A stretch of 64,000 nucleotides of DNA from Flavobacterium bernardetii (GCF_011305415.1 NZ_JAANOQ010000004.1:62001-126000); one strand, 5' to 3'. Positions 16,037-25,987 are shown, counted from the stretch's first letter. Numbers and translations: made by a program. The notes: generated by a model not told the origin, from the letters alone.

Positions 16037-16729
16037 ATGAATAAAAAAATTCAACTTCTAGATTTAGGGAATAAAGATTATAAAGACACTTGGGATTATC
16101 AAGAAGAATTATTTAAAGGAATTGTCGATTTAAAAATTCAACAAAGAAATACTCCAGAGATTATTACGCCTAATTATTTTTTATATGTGGAACATCCTCA
16201 TGTTTATACTTTAGGTAAAAGTGGTGATTTTTCCAATTTATTACTTTCCGAAAAGCAATTGACAGAAAAAGGTGCGACTTTTTATAAAATAAATAGAGGA
16301 GGAGATATTACCTATCATGGTCCTGGGCAAATAGTTGGGTATCCTATTTTAGATTTGGAAAATTTTTTCACAGATATTCATAAATACCTTCGCTTTTTAG
16401 AAGAAGCTATAATTTTAACTTTAGCCGAATACGGATTGAAAACAGAACGCAGTCCTGGTGAAACAGGTGTGTGGTTTGATGTAGGTACGCCATTTGCTCG
16501 AAAAATTTGTGCTTTAGGTGTTCGAGCTTCTCGTTGGGTAACCATGCATGGATTTGCTTTAAACGTAAATGCAGATTTAGGGTATTTTGATAATATTATT
16601 CCTTGTGGTATTCGTGGTAAAGCAGTAACGTCAATGCATGTTGAATTAGGTAAACCAGTTGATGAGCAAGAAGTGAAAGAAAAAATTCTAAAACATTTTT
16701 CTGTACTATTTGAAAATACATTTGTTTAA
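16037..16729 (+). CDS. lipB: Octanoyltransferase (lipoate biosynthesis)
   Basis: 230 residues, normal length. LipB transfers octanoate from acyl carrier protein to lipoyl domains of 2-oxoacid dehydrogenases and the glycine cleavage H protein. RGGDITYHGPGQIVGYPI (87-104), Lys156 in RKICALGVR and Cys190 in IIPCGIRGKAVTS correspond to the conserved lysine/cysteine pair of the acyl-enzyme mechanism. The partner enzyme lipA is in the same window at 61865-62731 but not in the same operon. The gene converges on rnhB with only 4 bases between stop codons. Confidence 0.95.
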   Translation: MNKKIQLLDLGNKDYKDTWDYQEELFKGIVDLKIQQRNTPEIITPNYFLYVEHPHVYTLGKSGDFSNLLLSEKQLTEKGATFYKINRGGDITYHGPGQIVGYPILDLENFFTDIHKYLRFLEEAIILTLAEYGLKTERSPGETGVWFDVGTPFARKICALGVRASRWVTMHGFALNVNADLGYFDNIIPCGIRGKAVTSMHVELGKPVDEQEVKEKILKHFSVLFENTFV

Positions 16730-16733
16730 ATTT

Positions 16734-17429
16734 TTATATATCCAAACGCAACTGCTCAGGCAATAATCGAAAAGTTTTTCTGTGGTATTTTGTGATACCG
16801 TATTCTCTAATAGCATCTCTGTGTTCTTTCGTAGGGTAACCTTTGTTTTTCTTCCAATTGTACATAGGGAATTCTTCATGAATTTTATCCATAAAATCAT
16901 CTCTATATGTTTTGGCTAAAATTGAAGCAGCGGCTATGCTCAAAAATTTAGCATCACCTTTTATAATAGAAGTATTTGGAATTGATTTTAGGATTTCAAT
17001 CTCTTCTAATGAAAAAATCTTCCCATTAGTTTGTTTCATGCCTAATTTACCATTTAAAGGTCGGTTTCCATCTACAATTATATATTCAGGTCGAGTTTTT
17101 AGGTTCAAAACACTTTCTTGCATAGCTTTCATCGAGGCGTTTAGTATGTTTATTTCATCAATTTCATCATTTTGAATGTGAGTAAACGCAAAATCAAATA
17201 AATCTTCTATGACTGGTCTTAACTCAAAACGCTTTTTTTCTGAAAGTTGTTTGGAGTCGTTGATGGATTTATAGACTAATTTTTCTAATTTTTTTTTCTC
17301 CTTTGTTAAGGTAAAGTTAGGAGACTGTAAAATAATTGCAGCAGCGGTTACAGGCCCAGCTAAACAGCCTCTGCCTGCTTCGTCAGTGCCACATTCAATT
17401 AAAATTTCGTTATAACATTTCTTTAACAT
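16734..17429 (-). CDS. rnhB: Ribonuclease HII
   Basis: 231 residues. It cuts the RNA strand of RNA-DNA hybrids and starts removal of ribonucleotides from [19 protein letters not shown] (12-27) carries the first catalytic Asp16-Glu17 pair. [10 protein letters not shown] supplies the next Asp, and [14 protein letters not shown] with its Asp completes the DEDD set. The C-terminal [14 protein letters not shown] and YHRKTF segments are typical. It has its own -7 box upstream. Confidence 0.95.
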   Translation of the reverse strand: MLKKCYNEILIECGTDEAGRGCLAGPVTAAAIILQSPNFTLTKEKKKLEKLVYKSINDSKQLSEKKRFELRPVIEDLFDFAFTHIQNDEIDEINILNASMKAMQESVLNLKTRPEYIIVDGNRPLNGKLGMKQTNGKIFSLEEIEILKSIPNTSIIKGDAKFLSIAAASILAKTYRDDFMDKIHEEFPMYNWKKNKGYPTKEHRDAIREYGITKYHRKTFRLLPEQLRLDI

Positions 17430-17442
17430 AATTTATTTTTTG

Positions 17443-17450
17443 CAAAAATA
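17443..17450 (-). promoter_or_regulatory. -7 promoter box of rnhB
   Basis: The minus strand reads TATTTTTG, matching TAnnTTTG, 13 bases before the ATG of rnhB. Confidence 0.5.
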
Positions 17451-17550
17451 AATTATTTTCACGCAACCTTTAACACTTTTTTGCATCTATTGTATAGTTG
17501 TTTCGGCAATCTATTTTTTTTAGCTAAAAAAATTTAACACAAATAAATTG

Positions 17551-17570
17551 ATAATATTCCGAAGTATTAT
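17551..17570. promoter_or_regulatory. Palindrome upstream of the SusC-like gene, possible operator
   Basis: ATAATATTCCGAAGTATTAT has perfect 6-base arms (ATAATA/TATTAT) and a near-symmetric centre. It lies about 60 bases before the SusC-like start in the 200-base divergent spacer. Operator function is a guess. Confidence 0.25.
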
Positions 17571-17629
17571 TTGTTTATTTAAGAAATTATTAAGAAGTTT
17601 GCGGAATAACTAACTCAAATAAAATTAAT

Positions 17630-20600
17630 ATGAGATCGAAGTTCAAATGGATTTTTACGCTTTTAGTAGCGTTTACAATGCAGTTTTCTTTCGCACAACA
17701 GAAAACTGTTACAGGTACAGTAACAAGTGATGGCGCAAAATTGCCTGGTGCTACTGTAAGTATTGCGGGTACACAACAAGGTACTCAAACAGATGAGAAT
17801 GGTAAATTCTCAATTAAAGCTAGTGAAGGTGAAGTTTTAGAGTTTTCTTTCTTAGGAAAAGATACTAAAACTGTTACTGTTGGTGCTGGTAATGTTGTTA
17901 ATGTTGTATTAGCAACTAGTTCTAATAATATTGAAGTAGTTCAGGTTGTTGGAGCTTTAGGTATTAAAAGAAAGAAAGATGCGGTAACGTCTTCTTATCA
18001 AACAGTTGGTGGTAAAGAGTTAACAGCTGCTTCTAACCCAGACGCAGTTCGTGCTTTAGTTGGTAAGGTGTCAGGGGTTACAATTAATGCAACAACTAAT
18101 GGAGTAGCAGGTGATAATTCAATCCGTGTTAGATCTATGGTTTCTATTGCTGGTAATACACAAGCTTTAGTAGTTATTGATGATGTAATTTCTACTGCTA
18201 ACGTATTATCTTCATTAGCACCAGATGTTATTCAAAACATTACAGTGCTTAAAGGCGCACAAGGTGCTGCACTTTACGGTTCTCAAGGTAAGAATGGTGT
18301 TGTTGTTGTTGTAACTAAAAAAGGTGGTACAGGTAATAAAATGGATGTAAGATTAACATCTTCTGTTGATTTTGAAACTATTAATTTTGTTCCTTTAAGA
18401 CAAACTACTTACGGACAAGGTTGGTTTGGAATAAGATATTCTGATGAAAACGGAGGTTGGGGACCAAAATTTGATGGTGCGCCTCATCAGGTAGGCTTTC
18501 CTGATCAAGATGGCTCTACTATCGTAGTTCCATATTCTTCTTTAGGTGATGATGGGATAAAAGATTTTTATTCAACAGGTACTACTTATCAGAACAATTT
18601 AAATGTTGGTGTGTCAGGTAAAGATTCTTACATAAATCTTAATTTAGGAAACTATAGAAGAGATTTTATCTTAGAGGGTGATACTTTTAACAGAAATAAT
18701 GTGTTATTATCTGTAGGTAAAACTTTTGATAAATTTTCTATAGATGCTGTTGTAAATTATACGAACAGCAGAACTAAACAAGCTAACGTTAATGCTACAA
18801 CTGCTTCTGGTAGAAATGATTATACTTTGTTAACAAACTTGTTGAATACAGCTACAAACATTCCTGTTGGTGAGTTTAGAAATAGAGGTTTATATGGTTG
18901 GAATTCATATTATCAAAATCCATTTTGGGCTAAAGATAACAACAGATTGGTTGAAGATAGAAACTTTTTTAGTTTTAATTTGAAACCTAAATATGAAATT
19001 AATAAAAATATTAATGTTGTATTAAATAACTCAGTTCAGTATAATACTATAAACCAAATTTCTTATGCGAATGCTGGTAGATTAATTCCTGGTGTTGCTT
19101 TAGGTTTAACAGATGGGCACTTTGAATCTGATTCTAGTTTTTATCAATCAAATTTTGATAGATTAACTTACTATGGTGATTTTATGTTGAATTTTGATTA
19201 TGAATTAACTGATGCTATTGGCTTTAAAGCAAATTTAGGGCAAAATTTACAGACAATTCGTACAAACAGAATTTCTCAAGGAGGTATTAATTTAGATATA
19301 TTAGGATGGTATAACATTCAAAATGTTTTAAAACTAGATAATATTACTGCACTTTCTAACAGAAGAACAGTACAGAACATAACGGCAACTTTTGCTAATG
19401 TTGATTTAGATTATAAAGATTATTTATTTTTAAACTTGACTTCTCGTCTTGAAGGAAACTCAGTAGGTGTTAAAGGAAATAAAACTTTCTTTTACCCATC
19501 AGCAGGTATTAGTTTTATCCCTTCAGTAGCAATAGGAGCTTTAAAGGATAAATCAACTTTTTCAAGTTCAAAATTATATGCTAATTACACAAAAATTGGT
19601 TCTCTAGATGCTCTTAATGCTTATGATGTAATCCCGGTAGGTATTTTATCTACTGGTTTTCCTTACCCTAATGGTACTGTAGGAACTCAGTTTAACGATC
19701 AAAATAATTTTGCTTCTCCTGATTTAAAACCAGAGATGTATACTACATTTGAAGTTGGTGGATCTTTCGGATTCTTGAAAGACAGAATTATGATTGAAGC
19801 TGCATATTTTAATACAGAAACTAAAGATTTAATTAATAGATCTTCTGTGTCTAGTACTTCAGGTTTAGCAACAAAATTAGCAAATGCTGGAAGTTTAACT
19901 GCTAATGGTTTTGAGATAGATTTATCTTTCCAACCAATTAAAACAGAAAACTTCTCATGGACTGGTAGAGCTTCTTACTCTACAAACAAAACTTATGTAA
20001 ATGATGCTGGTGAAACAGGTGAAATTATTTTATATGCAGGTAACAATGATATTGATTTTAATATTTCTGCACAAGAAGGAGATCAATTTCCTTTGATTAA
20101 AGGTACAGATTGGTTAAGAGATGCAAATGGTAATATTATTGTTAATGCTACTACTGGTGCTCCTACTGCTTCTCCAGCACTTAAAGTTTTAGGTAAAGCT
20201 ACTCCAGATTATATTTTAGGATTTACAAATACATTTGTTTATAAAGGTATTGGTTTATCATTCACTGCTGATTATAGAACTGGTCATAGTTTTATTTCAC
20301 AAACTAAACGTAATTTAACTTGGAATGGTCATTTATATGAATCAGGACAGCCTGAGTTTAGTAGAGAAGATGGTTGGTTAATTGAAAATTCAGTTTATGA
20401 CAATCCTGCAACTCCTGCTGTTGGTGATTACATTGCTAATACTTCTGTGTTAACTGGTGGTGCATATGATGGTCAAACTATTGCTACTAACCGTACACAA
20501 GCTTATTGGGGTACTTATGCAAATTTAGGTTCTTCAAATTTAGTTGACGCTACTTCATTAAGAATTAGAGAAATTGCTTTATCTTATGAATTGCCTAAAA

Positions 20601-20887
20601 AGGTTATCAAAAGAGCAGGTTTAACTTCTTTTAAATTTTCTCTTAATGCAAGAAATCCTTTTGTTTTCTTAGCAGATGGTGGTTTTCTTAAAGCTAAAAA
20701 TGGTTTAGAAAATAGAGGTTATGCAGATCCTGAAGCAAATTCAACTTATAACCAATCTACTTCTACTGCAGCACGTAATCCTGCTGGTACAATGAATAAT
20801 ACAAACGGTAATAGTATTGGTTTTATTGGTGATGGTCAATATCCTTCTACTAAAACATTTGGTTTTACAATTAACGCTTCGTTTTAA
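17630..20887 (+). CDS. SusC/RagA family TonB-linked outer-membrane transporter
   Basis: 1085 residues. A signal peptide (1-22, ending FSFAQ) precedes a carboxypeptidase-like domain (about 25-95: KTVTGTVTSDGAKLPGATVSIAGTQQG). The TonB-dependent plug follows (about 115-235: AVRALVGKVSGVTI and the SusC signature LVVIDDVI...ITVLKGAQGAALYGSQGKNGVVVVVTKKG), then a 22-strand-type barrel ending in Phe (INASF). With the SusD-like lipoprotein directly downstream it forms a nutrient-uptake complex in the outer membrane. No glycan hydrolase genes are adjacent, so the substrate is unknown; it may be peptides rather than glycans. The gene ends 29 bases before the partner start. Confidence 0.93.
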   Translation: MRSKFKWIFTLLVAFTMQFSFAQQKTVTGTVTSDGAKLPGATVSIAGTQQGTQTDENGKFSIKASEGEVLEFSFLGKDTKTVTVGAGNVVNVVLATSSNNIEVVQVVGALGIKRKKDAVTSSYQTVGGKELTAASNPDAVRALVGKVSGVTINATTNGVAGDNSIRVRSMVSIAGNTQALVVIDDVISTANVLSSLAPDVIQNITVLKGAQGAALYGSQGKNGVVVVVTKKGGTGNKMDVRLTSSVDFETINFVPLRQTTYGQGWFGIRYSDENGGWGPKFDGAPHQVGFPDQDGSTIVVPYSSLGDDGIKDFYSTGTTYQNNLNVGVSGKDSYINLNLGNYRRDFILEGDTFNRNNVLLSVGKTFDKFSIDAVVNYTNSRTKQANVNATTASGRNDYTLLTNLLNTATNIPVGEFRNRGLYGWNSYYQNPFWAKDNNRLVEDRNFFSFNLKPKYEINKNINVVLNNSVQYNTINQISYANAGRLIPGVALGLTDGHFESDSSFYQSNFDRLTYYGDFMLNFDYELTDAIGFKANLGQNLQTIRTNRISQGGINLDILGWYNIQNVLKLDNITALSNRRTVQNITATFANVDLDYKDYLFLNLTSRLEGNSVGVKGNKTFFYPSAGISFIPSVAIGALKDKSTFSSSKLYANYTKIGSLDALNAYDVIPVGILSTGFPYPNGTVGTQFNDQNNFASPDLKPEMYTTFEVGGSFGFLKDRIMIEAAYFNTETKDLINRSSVSSTSGLATKLANAGSLTANGFEIDLSFQPIKTENFSWTGRASYSTNKTYVNDAGETGEIILYAGNNDIDFNISAQEGDQFPLIKGTDWLRDANGNIIVNATTGAPTASPALKVLGKATPDYILGFTNTFVYKGIGLSFTADYRTGHSFISQTKRNLTWNGHLYESGQPEFSREDGWLIENSVYDNPATPAVGDYIANTSVLTGGAYDGQTIATNRTQAYWGTYANLGSSNLVDATSLRIREIALSYELPKKVIKRAGLTSFKFSLNARNPFVFLADGGFLKAKNGLENRGYADPEANSTYNQSTSTAARNPAGTMNNTNGNSIGFIGDGQYPSTKTFGFTINASF

Positions 20888-20916
20888 TAAATTAAATTAA
20901 TTTAATTTTAAATTAT

Positions 20917-22461
20917 ATGAAAAAAATAATTTTATCTTTTGCATCTATTTTATTTTTGTTTTCTTGTGAAAGCTATTTAGATGTAAATGAAGATCAGACT
21001 AATAATGCTGATGCTTCGAATCTTACTCCTAATAAAATGTTAGGGGGTGCTATTAATAATTATGTCACACATCAACAAATTACCATGAATAGTTTTGGTA
21101 ATGAGATGTCATATGTTTGGGCTTTAAATACTGGATATACATCTTCTTCTACAAGATTGTCATTTGATTTTACAAGTGCTGATGAAGTTGGTTTATTTGA
21201 AAATGCTTATATTTTTGCTGATAATTTTCAAGATATTATTGATAAAAAAGATGTAGACCCAAGATATTCATACCATTTTGCTATTGCAAAATTGTTTAAG
21301 GTTATTACTATGGATAATGTAGTTGCTTTGTATGGTGATGTGCCTTATTCTCAGGCTTTTAAAACAGATATCCCTCAGCCTAAATATGATGATGATGTTA
21401 CAATTTATCCTAAATTTTTTGCTGAATTAGACGAAGCAAGAGATTTAATCAATAATCCAAATGCAGATGTTGTAGCTTTAGGTGCTGAAGATATCGTTTT
21501 TCAAGGAAATACTGCTAAATGGTTAGAGTATATCAATACTATTGAGTTAAGAATTTTAATGCGTTTGTCTAAAACTACTAATGCTAGTTTAATTACATTG
21601 CGTAATAATAGATTTGCTATTTTAAATCCTGTGTTTATTTCTGCTAATGTTACTTCTAACCCAGGTTATGGCGACGCTACAATTGGACAAAGAAATCCTA
21701 TCGCTCGTGTTTATGGTATTAATGCTGCTGGTGATGCCTTTTTAGGAGGTTATCAACAAAATGCAGCTGCTTCTTTTGCTTCTAAAATGTTGCTAGGACA
21801 AATTAATACTGCTGATATTTCTAATGGTGTTGTAGATCCTAGAAGACCAAGACACTTTACTGCAGTTACTAATACAGATCAAGGTGTTTCTCCTGCTACT
21901 GCTGTTGCAAGAATGGCAGGTTTCTATACTGGTAGAACTGGTTCAGCAGGTGGTCCAGCTACTAGCGCTGCTGCTAGAAGAAATGCATATTTAATGCAAC
22001 TTGCAGAATCTTATTTTTTACAAGCTGAAGCTGTACAAAGAGGATATATGGCAGGAAGTGCTCAAGCTTTGTTTGATCAAGGTATTCAAGCTTCATTTGC
22101 TTTTTACAATGATTATTCTTTCACAGATTTGCCAAACGGAACTTTAAATCCTGCAACTTATATGACAGCGATTTCAACTAAAAATGGTTTAGGATGGGCT
22201 GCTTCTGCTAATAAAATCAACTGTATCATTAATCAAAAGTATTTAGCTTTAATGCAATGGAATGGTATGGAATTATATTTAGATCATAAAAGAACTGGTT
22301 TCCCTGATTTACCATTACCTTCCGGTAATACTAAATCTTCAAGACCTAATAGATTAATTTATCCATCTTCGGAATATTCTACAAATTCTAGTAATGTTCC
22401 AAGTATATCAGTTGCAGATTTATTTGTTATAAATTCAAAAACTCCAGCTTTTTTACAATAA
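20917..22461 (+). CDS. SusD/RagB-like outer-membrane lipoprotein
   Basis: 514 residues. The lipobox LFLFSC (Cys17) is followed by ESYLDVNEDQTNNADAS and TPNKMLGGAINNY, the usual start of SusD-like proteins of the second subfamily (SusD_like-2). Helical TPR-like segments follow, such as YHFAIAKLFKVITMDNVVALYGDVPYSQAF and YLMQLAESYFLQAEAVQRGYM. It caps the SusC-like transporter and binds the ligand on the cell surface. It is probably cotranscribed with the upstream SusC gene, and a strong terminator follows. Confidence 0.9.
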   Translation: MKKIILSFASILFLFSCESYLDVNEDQTNNADASNLTPNKMLGGAINNYVTHQQITMNSFGNEMSYVWALNTGYTSSSTRLSFDFTSADEVGLFENAYIFADNFQDIIDKKDVDPRYSYHFAIAKLFKVITMDNVVALYGDVPYSQAFKTDIPQPKYDDDVTIYPKFFAELDEARDLINNPNADVVALGAEDIVFQGNTAKWLEYINTIELRILMRLSKTTNASLITLRNNRFAILNPVFISANVTSNPGYGDATIGQRNPIARVYGINAAGDAFLGGYQQNAAASFASKMLLGQINTADISNGVVDPRRPRHFTAVTNTDQGVSPATAVARMAGFYTGRTGSAGGPATSAAARRNAYLMQLAESYFLQAEAVQRGYMAGSAQALFDQGIQASFAFYNDYSFTDLPNGTLNPATYMTAISTKNGLGWAASANKINCIINQKYLALMQWNGMELYLDHKRTGFPDLPLPSGNTKSSRPNRLIYPSSEYSTNSSNVPSISVADLFVINSKTPAFLQ

Positions 22462-22483
22462 GCTATAGTTTTAAATATTTTTT

Positions 22484-22511
22484 AAAAACCCCGATTTTAT
22501 CGGGGTTTTTT
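22484..22511 (+). terminator. Terminator of the SusC/SusD operon
   Basis: AAAACCCCGAT (22485-22495) pairs with ATCGGGGTTTT (22499-22509), followed by more T. Confidence 0.9.
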
Positions 22512-22530
22512 TATTTCCACAAATTCTCAT

Positions 22531-22538
22531 TACATTTG
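22531..22538 (+). promoter_or_regulatory. -7 promoter box of the putative porin gene
   Basis: TACATTTG matches TAnnTTTG and lies 17 bases before the ATG, giving a very short leader. Confidence 0.6.
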
Positions 22539-22555
22539 CCTTTTAAATTGTAAAA

Positions 22556-24421
22556 ATGAGATACCTTATAGTGTTGCTTTCCTTTTTGTCATTTTCTTTA
22601 AATGCTCAAGAATTAGATTCAACAAAAGTTGAAGACGTAAAAGCCGATATTAAATTATATAAAACTTTCAATGCTGAGAAAGACACTGTTTATATTGATA
22701 CTTCATTAACTATTCAAGATGAATATAAATACAATTATTTGAAAAAAGATAATTTTGGATTATTTGCATTTTCAAATGAAGGTTATCTTTACAATCAGCT
22801 AGATTTTTCAAAAAAAAGAAATAATACTTTACCACAATTTGGTTTTAATGCCAAGCATTGTGCGTATTTAAATAATAGCGATATTTATTATTATTCTGTT
22901 CCAACACCTTTAACCGATTTATATTTTAAAACAGTTATGCGTCAAGGACAAAGTTTAGATGCACTAATTTCTGTCAATACTAAACCTAATTTAAATTTTA
23001 CAGTTGCTTATAAATCGATTCGTTCTATTGGTGATTATTTTAATAATTTAACTAGTTCTGGACATTTTAGATTCATAACGAACTACAACTCTATCAATAA
23101 AAAATACTTTCTAAAAATTAATTTCGTTGGACAAGATATCTATAACCAAGAAAATGGTGGTATAAAATTTATTGAGCAATTAGACGGAACTAATCCTTCT
23201 TTCAGACAACGTGAAAGAGTTGATGTGTATTTTAACGACGCTTCCTCCAAATTAAAAGGACATCGTTATTTTCTAGATCATTCTTACCAATTTTCTACTG
23301 GTAATTCTTTGGTGTTAAAACATCAGTCATATTATGAAAATATATTTTACGAATATATTCAAGCAACTACAAGCGCTAGACTAGGAAATTCTTCATACGC
23401 ATCTATAAATAATAAAACTCGATTTGATGTATTCTATAATAAAGTTGGACTAAGTTTTAAAACTAAAAATTTAGGAGAAATAAATTTCTTCATCGATAAT
23501 TATTCGTATAATCAGTTTTATAATATTCCTGAAGATGCCACTTTTGACCCGAGTGTTAAATATAGTTTGCACAATAGAGTCAATAACATTGGCGGGCAAT
23601 ACGAATTCTATAAAAACAAATGGAATTTTAATATTTTGTTGCAAAATGCCATTTCCAATCAGCCTTCTTCCAATTATGAAGCTTTTGCAAAATATAAATT
23701 TTCTGAAGACAATTTCGTGAAAATTTCAGCGCAACAAATCAGCAAACTACCAGATAATGTTTTTCTTTTTAACATAAGTGATTACGAAAATTATAATTGG
23801 AATACGTCTTTTAAAAACGAAAAAATAAGCATATTTAAAGCGGAAACAAAAAATAAATGGTTTGAAGCTTCTGTACAATTAACAAATTTAAACAATCATT
23901 TATACTTCTTTAATACGGAAGAAAGAATTGATAGTTTAGTGGTTAAGCCATTTCAATACAATAAATCTATTCAATATGTAAGTGCTGAAATTGCTAAAGA
24001 AATTAAATATAAAAATTGGGCTTTAGATAATAGAATCAAATTTCAAGAAGTACAACAAGACGAGAAAATTTTAAACTTGCCATATCTTGTTCTTAGAAAT
24101 ACCTTATATTATACCAAACCCGTTTTCAAAAAAGCGATGTTGTTGCAAACCGGAATTACTATAAATTATTTCAGTAATTATTATGCGGATGATTATGTTG
24201 GGGTTTTAGGGGAATTTTTTGTGCAAGATCAAACTAAAGTTGGAGGCTTCCCAGTCTTAGATTTCTTTGTAAATGCTCGCGTACAACAATGTAGAATTTA
24301 CCTAAAAGCAGAACACATAAACGCTTTGTTTACCAATAAAGTGGATTACTATAATGCACCAAATTCACCATTCCGCGACTTTCATGTTCGTTTTGGTCTA
24401 GAATGGAATTTCTTTAAATAG
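22556..24421 (+). CDS. Putative porin / outer-membrane beta-barrel protein
   Basis: 621 residues. A signal peptide (1-17, ending LNAQ) and a short linker with VYIDTSLTIQDEYKYNYLKKDNFGLF precede a barrel-like region. This region is rich in alternating aromatic/polar strands (FTVAYKSIRSIGDYFN, FRFITNYNSINKKYFLKINF) and ends FGLEWNFFK. This is the pattern of the Bacteroidota putative-porin family. Neither substrate nor pore activity can be read from the sequence. It has its own -7 box after the terminator of the SusC/SusD pair, so it is probably monocistronic. Confidence 0.75.
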   Translation: MRYLIVLLSFLSFSLNAQELDSTKVEDVKADIKLYKTFNAEKDTVYIDTSLTIQDEYKYNYLKKDNFGLFAFSNEGYLYNQLDFSKKRNNTLPQFGFNAKHCAYLNNSDIYYYSVPTPLTDLYFKTVMRQGQSLDALISVNTKPNLNFTVAYKSIRSIGDYFNNLTSSGHFRFITNYNSINKKYFLKINFVGQDIYNQENGGIKFIEQLDGTNPSFRQRERVDVYFNDASSKLKGHRYFLDHSYQFSTGNSLVLKHQSYYENIFYEYIQATTSARLGNSSYASINNKTRFDVFYNKVGLSFKTKNLGEINFFIDNYSYNQFYNIPEDATFDPSVKYSLHNRVNNIGGQYEFYKNKWNFNILLQNAISNQPSSNYEAFAKYKFSEDNFVKISAQQISKLPDNVFLFNISDYENYNWNTSFKNEKISIFKAETKNKWFEASVQLTNLNNHLYFFNTEERIDSLVVKPFQYNKSIQYVSAEIAKEIKYKNWALDNRIKFQEVQQDEKILNLPYLVLRNTLYYTKPVFKKAMLLQTGITINYFSNYYADDYVGVLGEFFVQDQTKVGGFPVLDFFVNARVQQCRIYLKAEHINALFTNKVDYYNAPNSPFRDFHVRFGLEWNFFK

Positions 24422-24426
24422 AATTT

Positions 24427-24503
24427 GGGCGTGCCCTTACAGGTCGTGCTGTCCGCTATATTCCCGAAGAAAAATCGGGAGATGCCGCTACCATCACTCA
24501 CGC
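24427..24503. repeat. Structured intergenic repeat-like element
   Basis: It begins with the short palindrome GGGCGTGCCC (24427-24436), contains the hairpin TCCCGA (24462-24467)/TCGGGA (24475-24480), and ends CACTCACGC. It is more GC-rich than its surroundings. From memory, elements starting GGGCGTGCCC and ending near CTCACGC recur between genes in many flavobacterial genomes; this is not checked here. Confidence 0.5.
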
Positions 24504-24588
24504 ATCCGTTTTCATAAGAATATTTTCGTTTATATCAGAAATTAATTAACTTTTTACATCGAAAGTTTAAACCTGAAACAAAAAAAAC

Positions 24589-24596
24589 TAACTTTG
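24589..24596 (+). promoter_or_regulatory. -7 promoter box of the CBS-domain cysteine/cystathionine synthase
   Basis: TAACTTTG matches TAnnTTTG and lies 23 bases before the ATG. Confidence 0.6.
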
Positions 24597-24619
24597 CAAT
24601 CAATAATAGATTATAAGAA

Positions 24620-25981
24620 ATGAACTACGCAAAAGACATATTAGGAACTATTGGTAATACACCATTAGTTCGATTAAATAAAATTACAGCAGAAATTCCT
24701 TGTTTGGTTTTAGGAAAACTAGAAACGTTTAATCCTGGAAATTCTGTAAAAGACCGTATGGCAGTAAAAATGATCGAAGATGCAGAAGCAGACGGACGTT
24801 TAAAACCAGGCGGAACAATTATTGAAGGAACTTCTGGAAATACTGGAATGGGATTAGCTTTAGCGGCTATTGTTAAAGGTTACAAATGTATTTTTGTTAT
24901 TTCTGACAAACAATCTAAAGAAAAATCAGATATTCTTCGTGCTGTTGGAGCAAAAGTTATCGTTTGTCCAACTGATGTAGAACCAACAGATCCTCGTTCA
25001 TATTATTCGGTTTCTAAAAGATTAGGAGAAGAAATTCCAAATTCTTGGTACGTAAATCAATATGATAATCCAAGTAATGCAACAGCTCATTACGAGCAAA
25101 CTGGTCCTGAAATTTGGGAACAAACAGAAGGAAAAATTACGCATTTCGTAGTTGGAGTAGGAACTGGTGGAACTATTTCTGGTGTCGCTAAATATTTAAA
25201 AGAAAAAAAACCAAATGTAAAAATTTGGGGAATTGATACATACGGTTCAGTATTTAAAAAATATCACGAAACGGGTATTTTTGACGAAAACGAAATCTAT
25301 TCGTACATCACAGAAGGAATTGGAGAAGATATTTTACCTTTAAACGTTGATTTTTCTCTAATTGATGGTTTCACAAAAGTAACGGATAAAGATGCTGCGG
25401 TTTACACTCGTAAATTAGCATTGGAAGAAGGAATTTTCTGTGGAAATTCTGCTGGTGCAGCGGTTAAAGGATTATTGCAATTAAAAGAACATTTCAAACC
25501 AGAAGATGTTGTAGTGGTTTTATTCCACGATTCAGGAAGTAGATATGTAGGTAAAATGTACAACGACGAATGGATGCGCGAACGTGGTTTCCTAGACGAA
25601 GATATTACAAAAGCAGAAGATTTAATCAAAGATCATAAAGACAAGCCATTAGTAATTGTTCGTACAGAAGAATTGGTTTCTCATGCGATTGAAAGATTGA
25701 AAAAATATAAAATTTCTCAAATTCCTGTAATCGATACAACTGGATTTGTTGGAAGTGTAGACGAATCAGATTTGTTCAGAAGTTATTTCGAAAACAAAGA
25801 TATCGCCGATTTACCAATTAAAGATGTAATGGGGAAACCATTTCCAATTGTTTCGGCAGCAGCTTCTATTGATGAAGTTTCTAAGCTAATCAGTAAAGAT
25901 AATCAAGCTGTTTTAGTAGATTTAGGAAATGGAAGACATCATATCATTACAAAACACGATATTATTAGTTCTATTAAATAA
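24620..25981 (+). CDS. PLP-dependent cystathionine beta-synthase-type enzyme with tandem CBS domains
   Basis: 453 residues. The fold-type II catalytic domain (1 to about 325) has IGNTPLVRLN (11-20), the PLP-binding Lys44 in NPGNSVKDRM, TSGNTG (71-76) and GTGGTISG. The C-terminal region (about 335-453) holds two CBS motifs, with VIERLKKYKISQIPVID and SKLISKDNQAVLVDLGNG, which bind adenosyl compounds as regulators in related enzymes. Length and layout fit cystathionine beta-synthase (serine plus homocysteine) rather than plain cysteine synthase; activity on O-acetylserine cannot be excluded. Its short paralogue at 3674-4714 lacks the CBS part. Confidence 0.88.
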   Translation: MNYAKDILGTIGNTPLVRLNKITAEIPCLVLGKLETFNPGNSVKDRMAVKMIEDAEADGRLKPGGTIIEGTSGNTGMGLALAAIVKGYKCIFVISDKQSKEKSDILRAVGAKVIVCPTDVEPTDPRSYYSVSKRLGEEIPNSWYVNQYDNPSNATAHYEQTGPEIWEQTEGKITHFVVGVGTGGTISGVAKYLKEKKPNVKIWGIDTYGSVFKKYHETGIFDENEIYSYITEGIGEDILPLNVDFSLIDGFTKVTDKDAAVYTRKLALEEGIFCGNSAGAAVKGLLQLKEHFKPEDVVVVLFHDSGSRYVGKMYNDEWMRERGFLDEDITKAEDLIKDHKDKPLVIVRTEELVSHAIERLKKYKISQIPVIDTTGFVGSVDESDLFRSYFENKDIADLPIKDVMGKPFPIVSAAASIDEVSKLISKDNQAVLVDLGNGRHHIITKHDIISSIK

Positions 25982-25987
25982 TTGACC

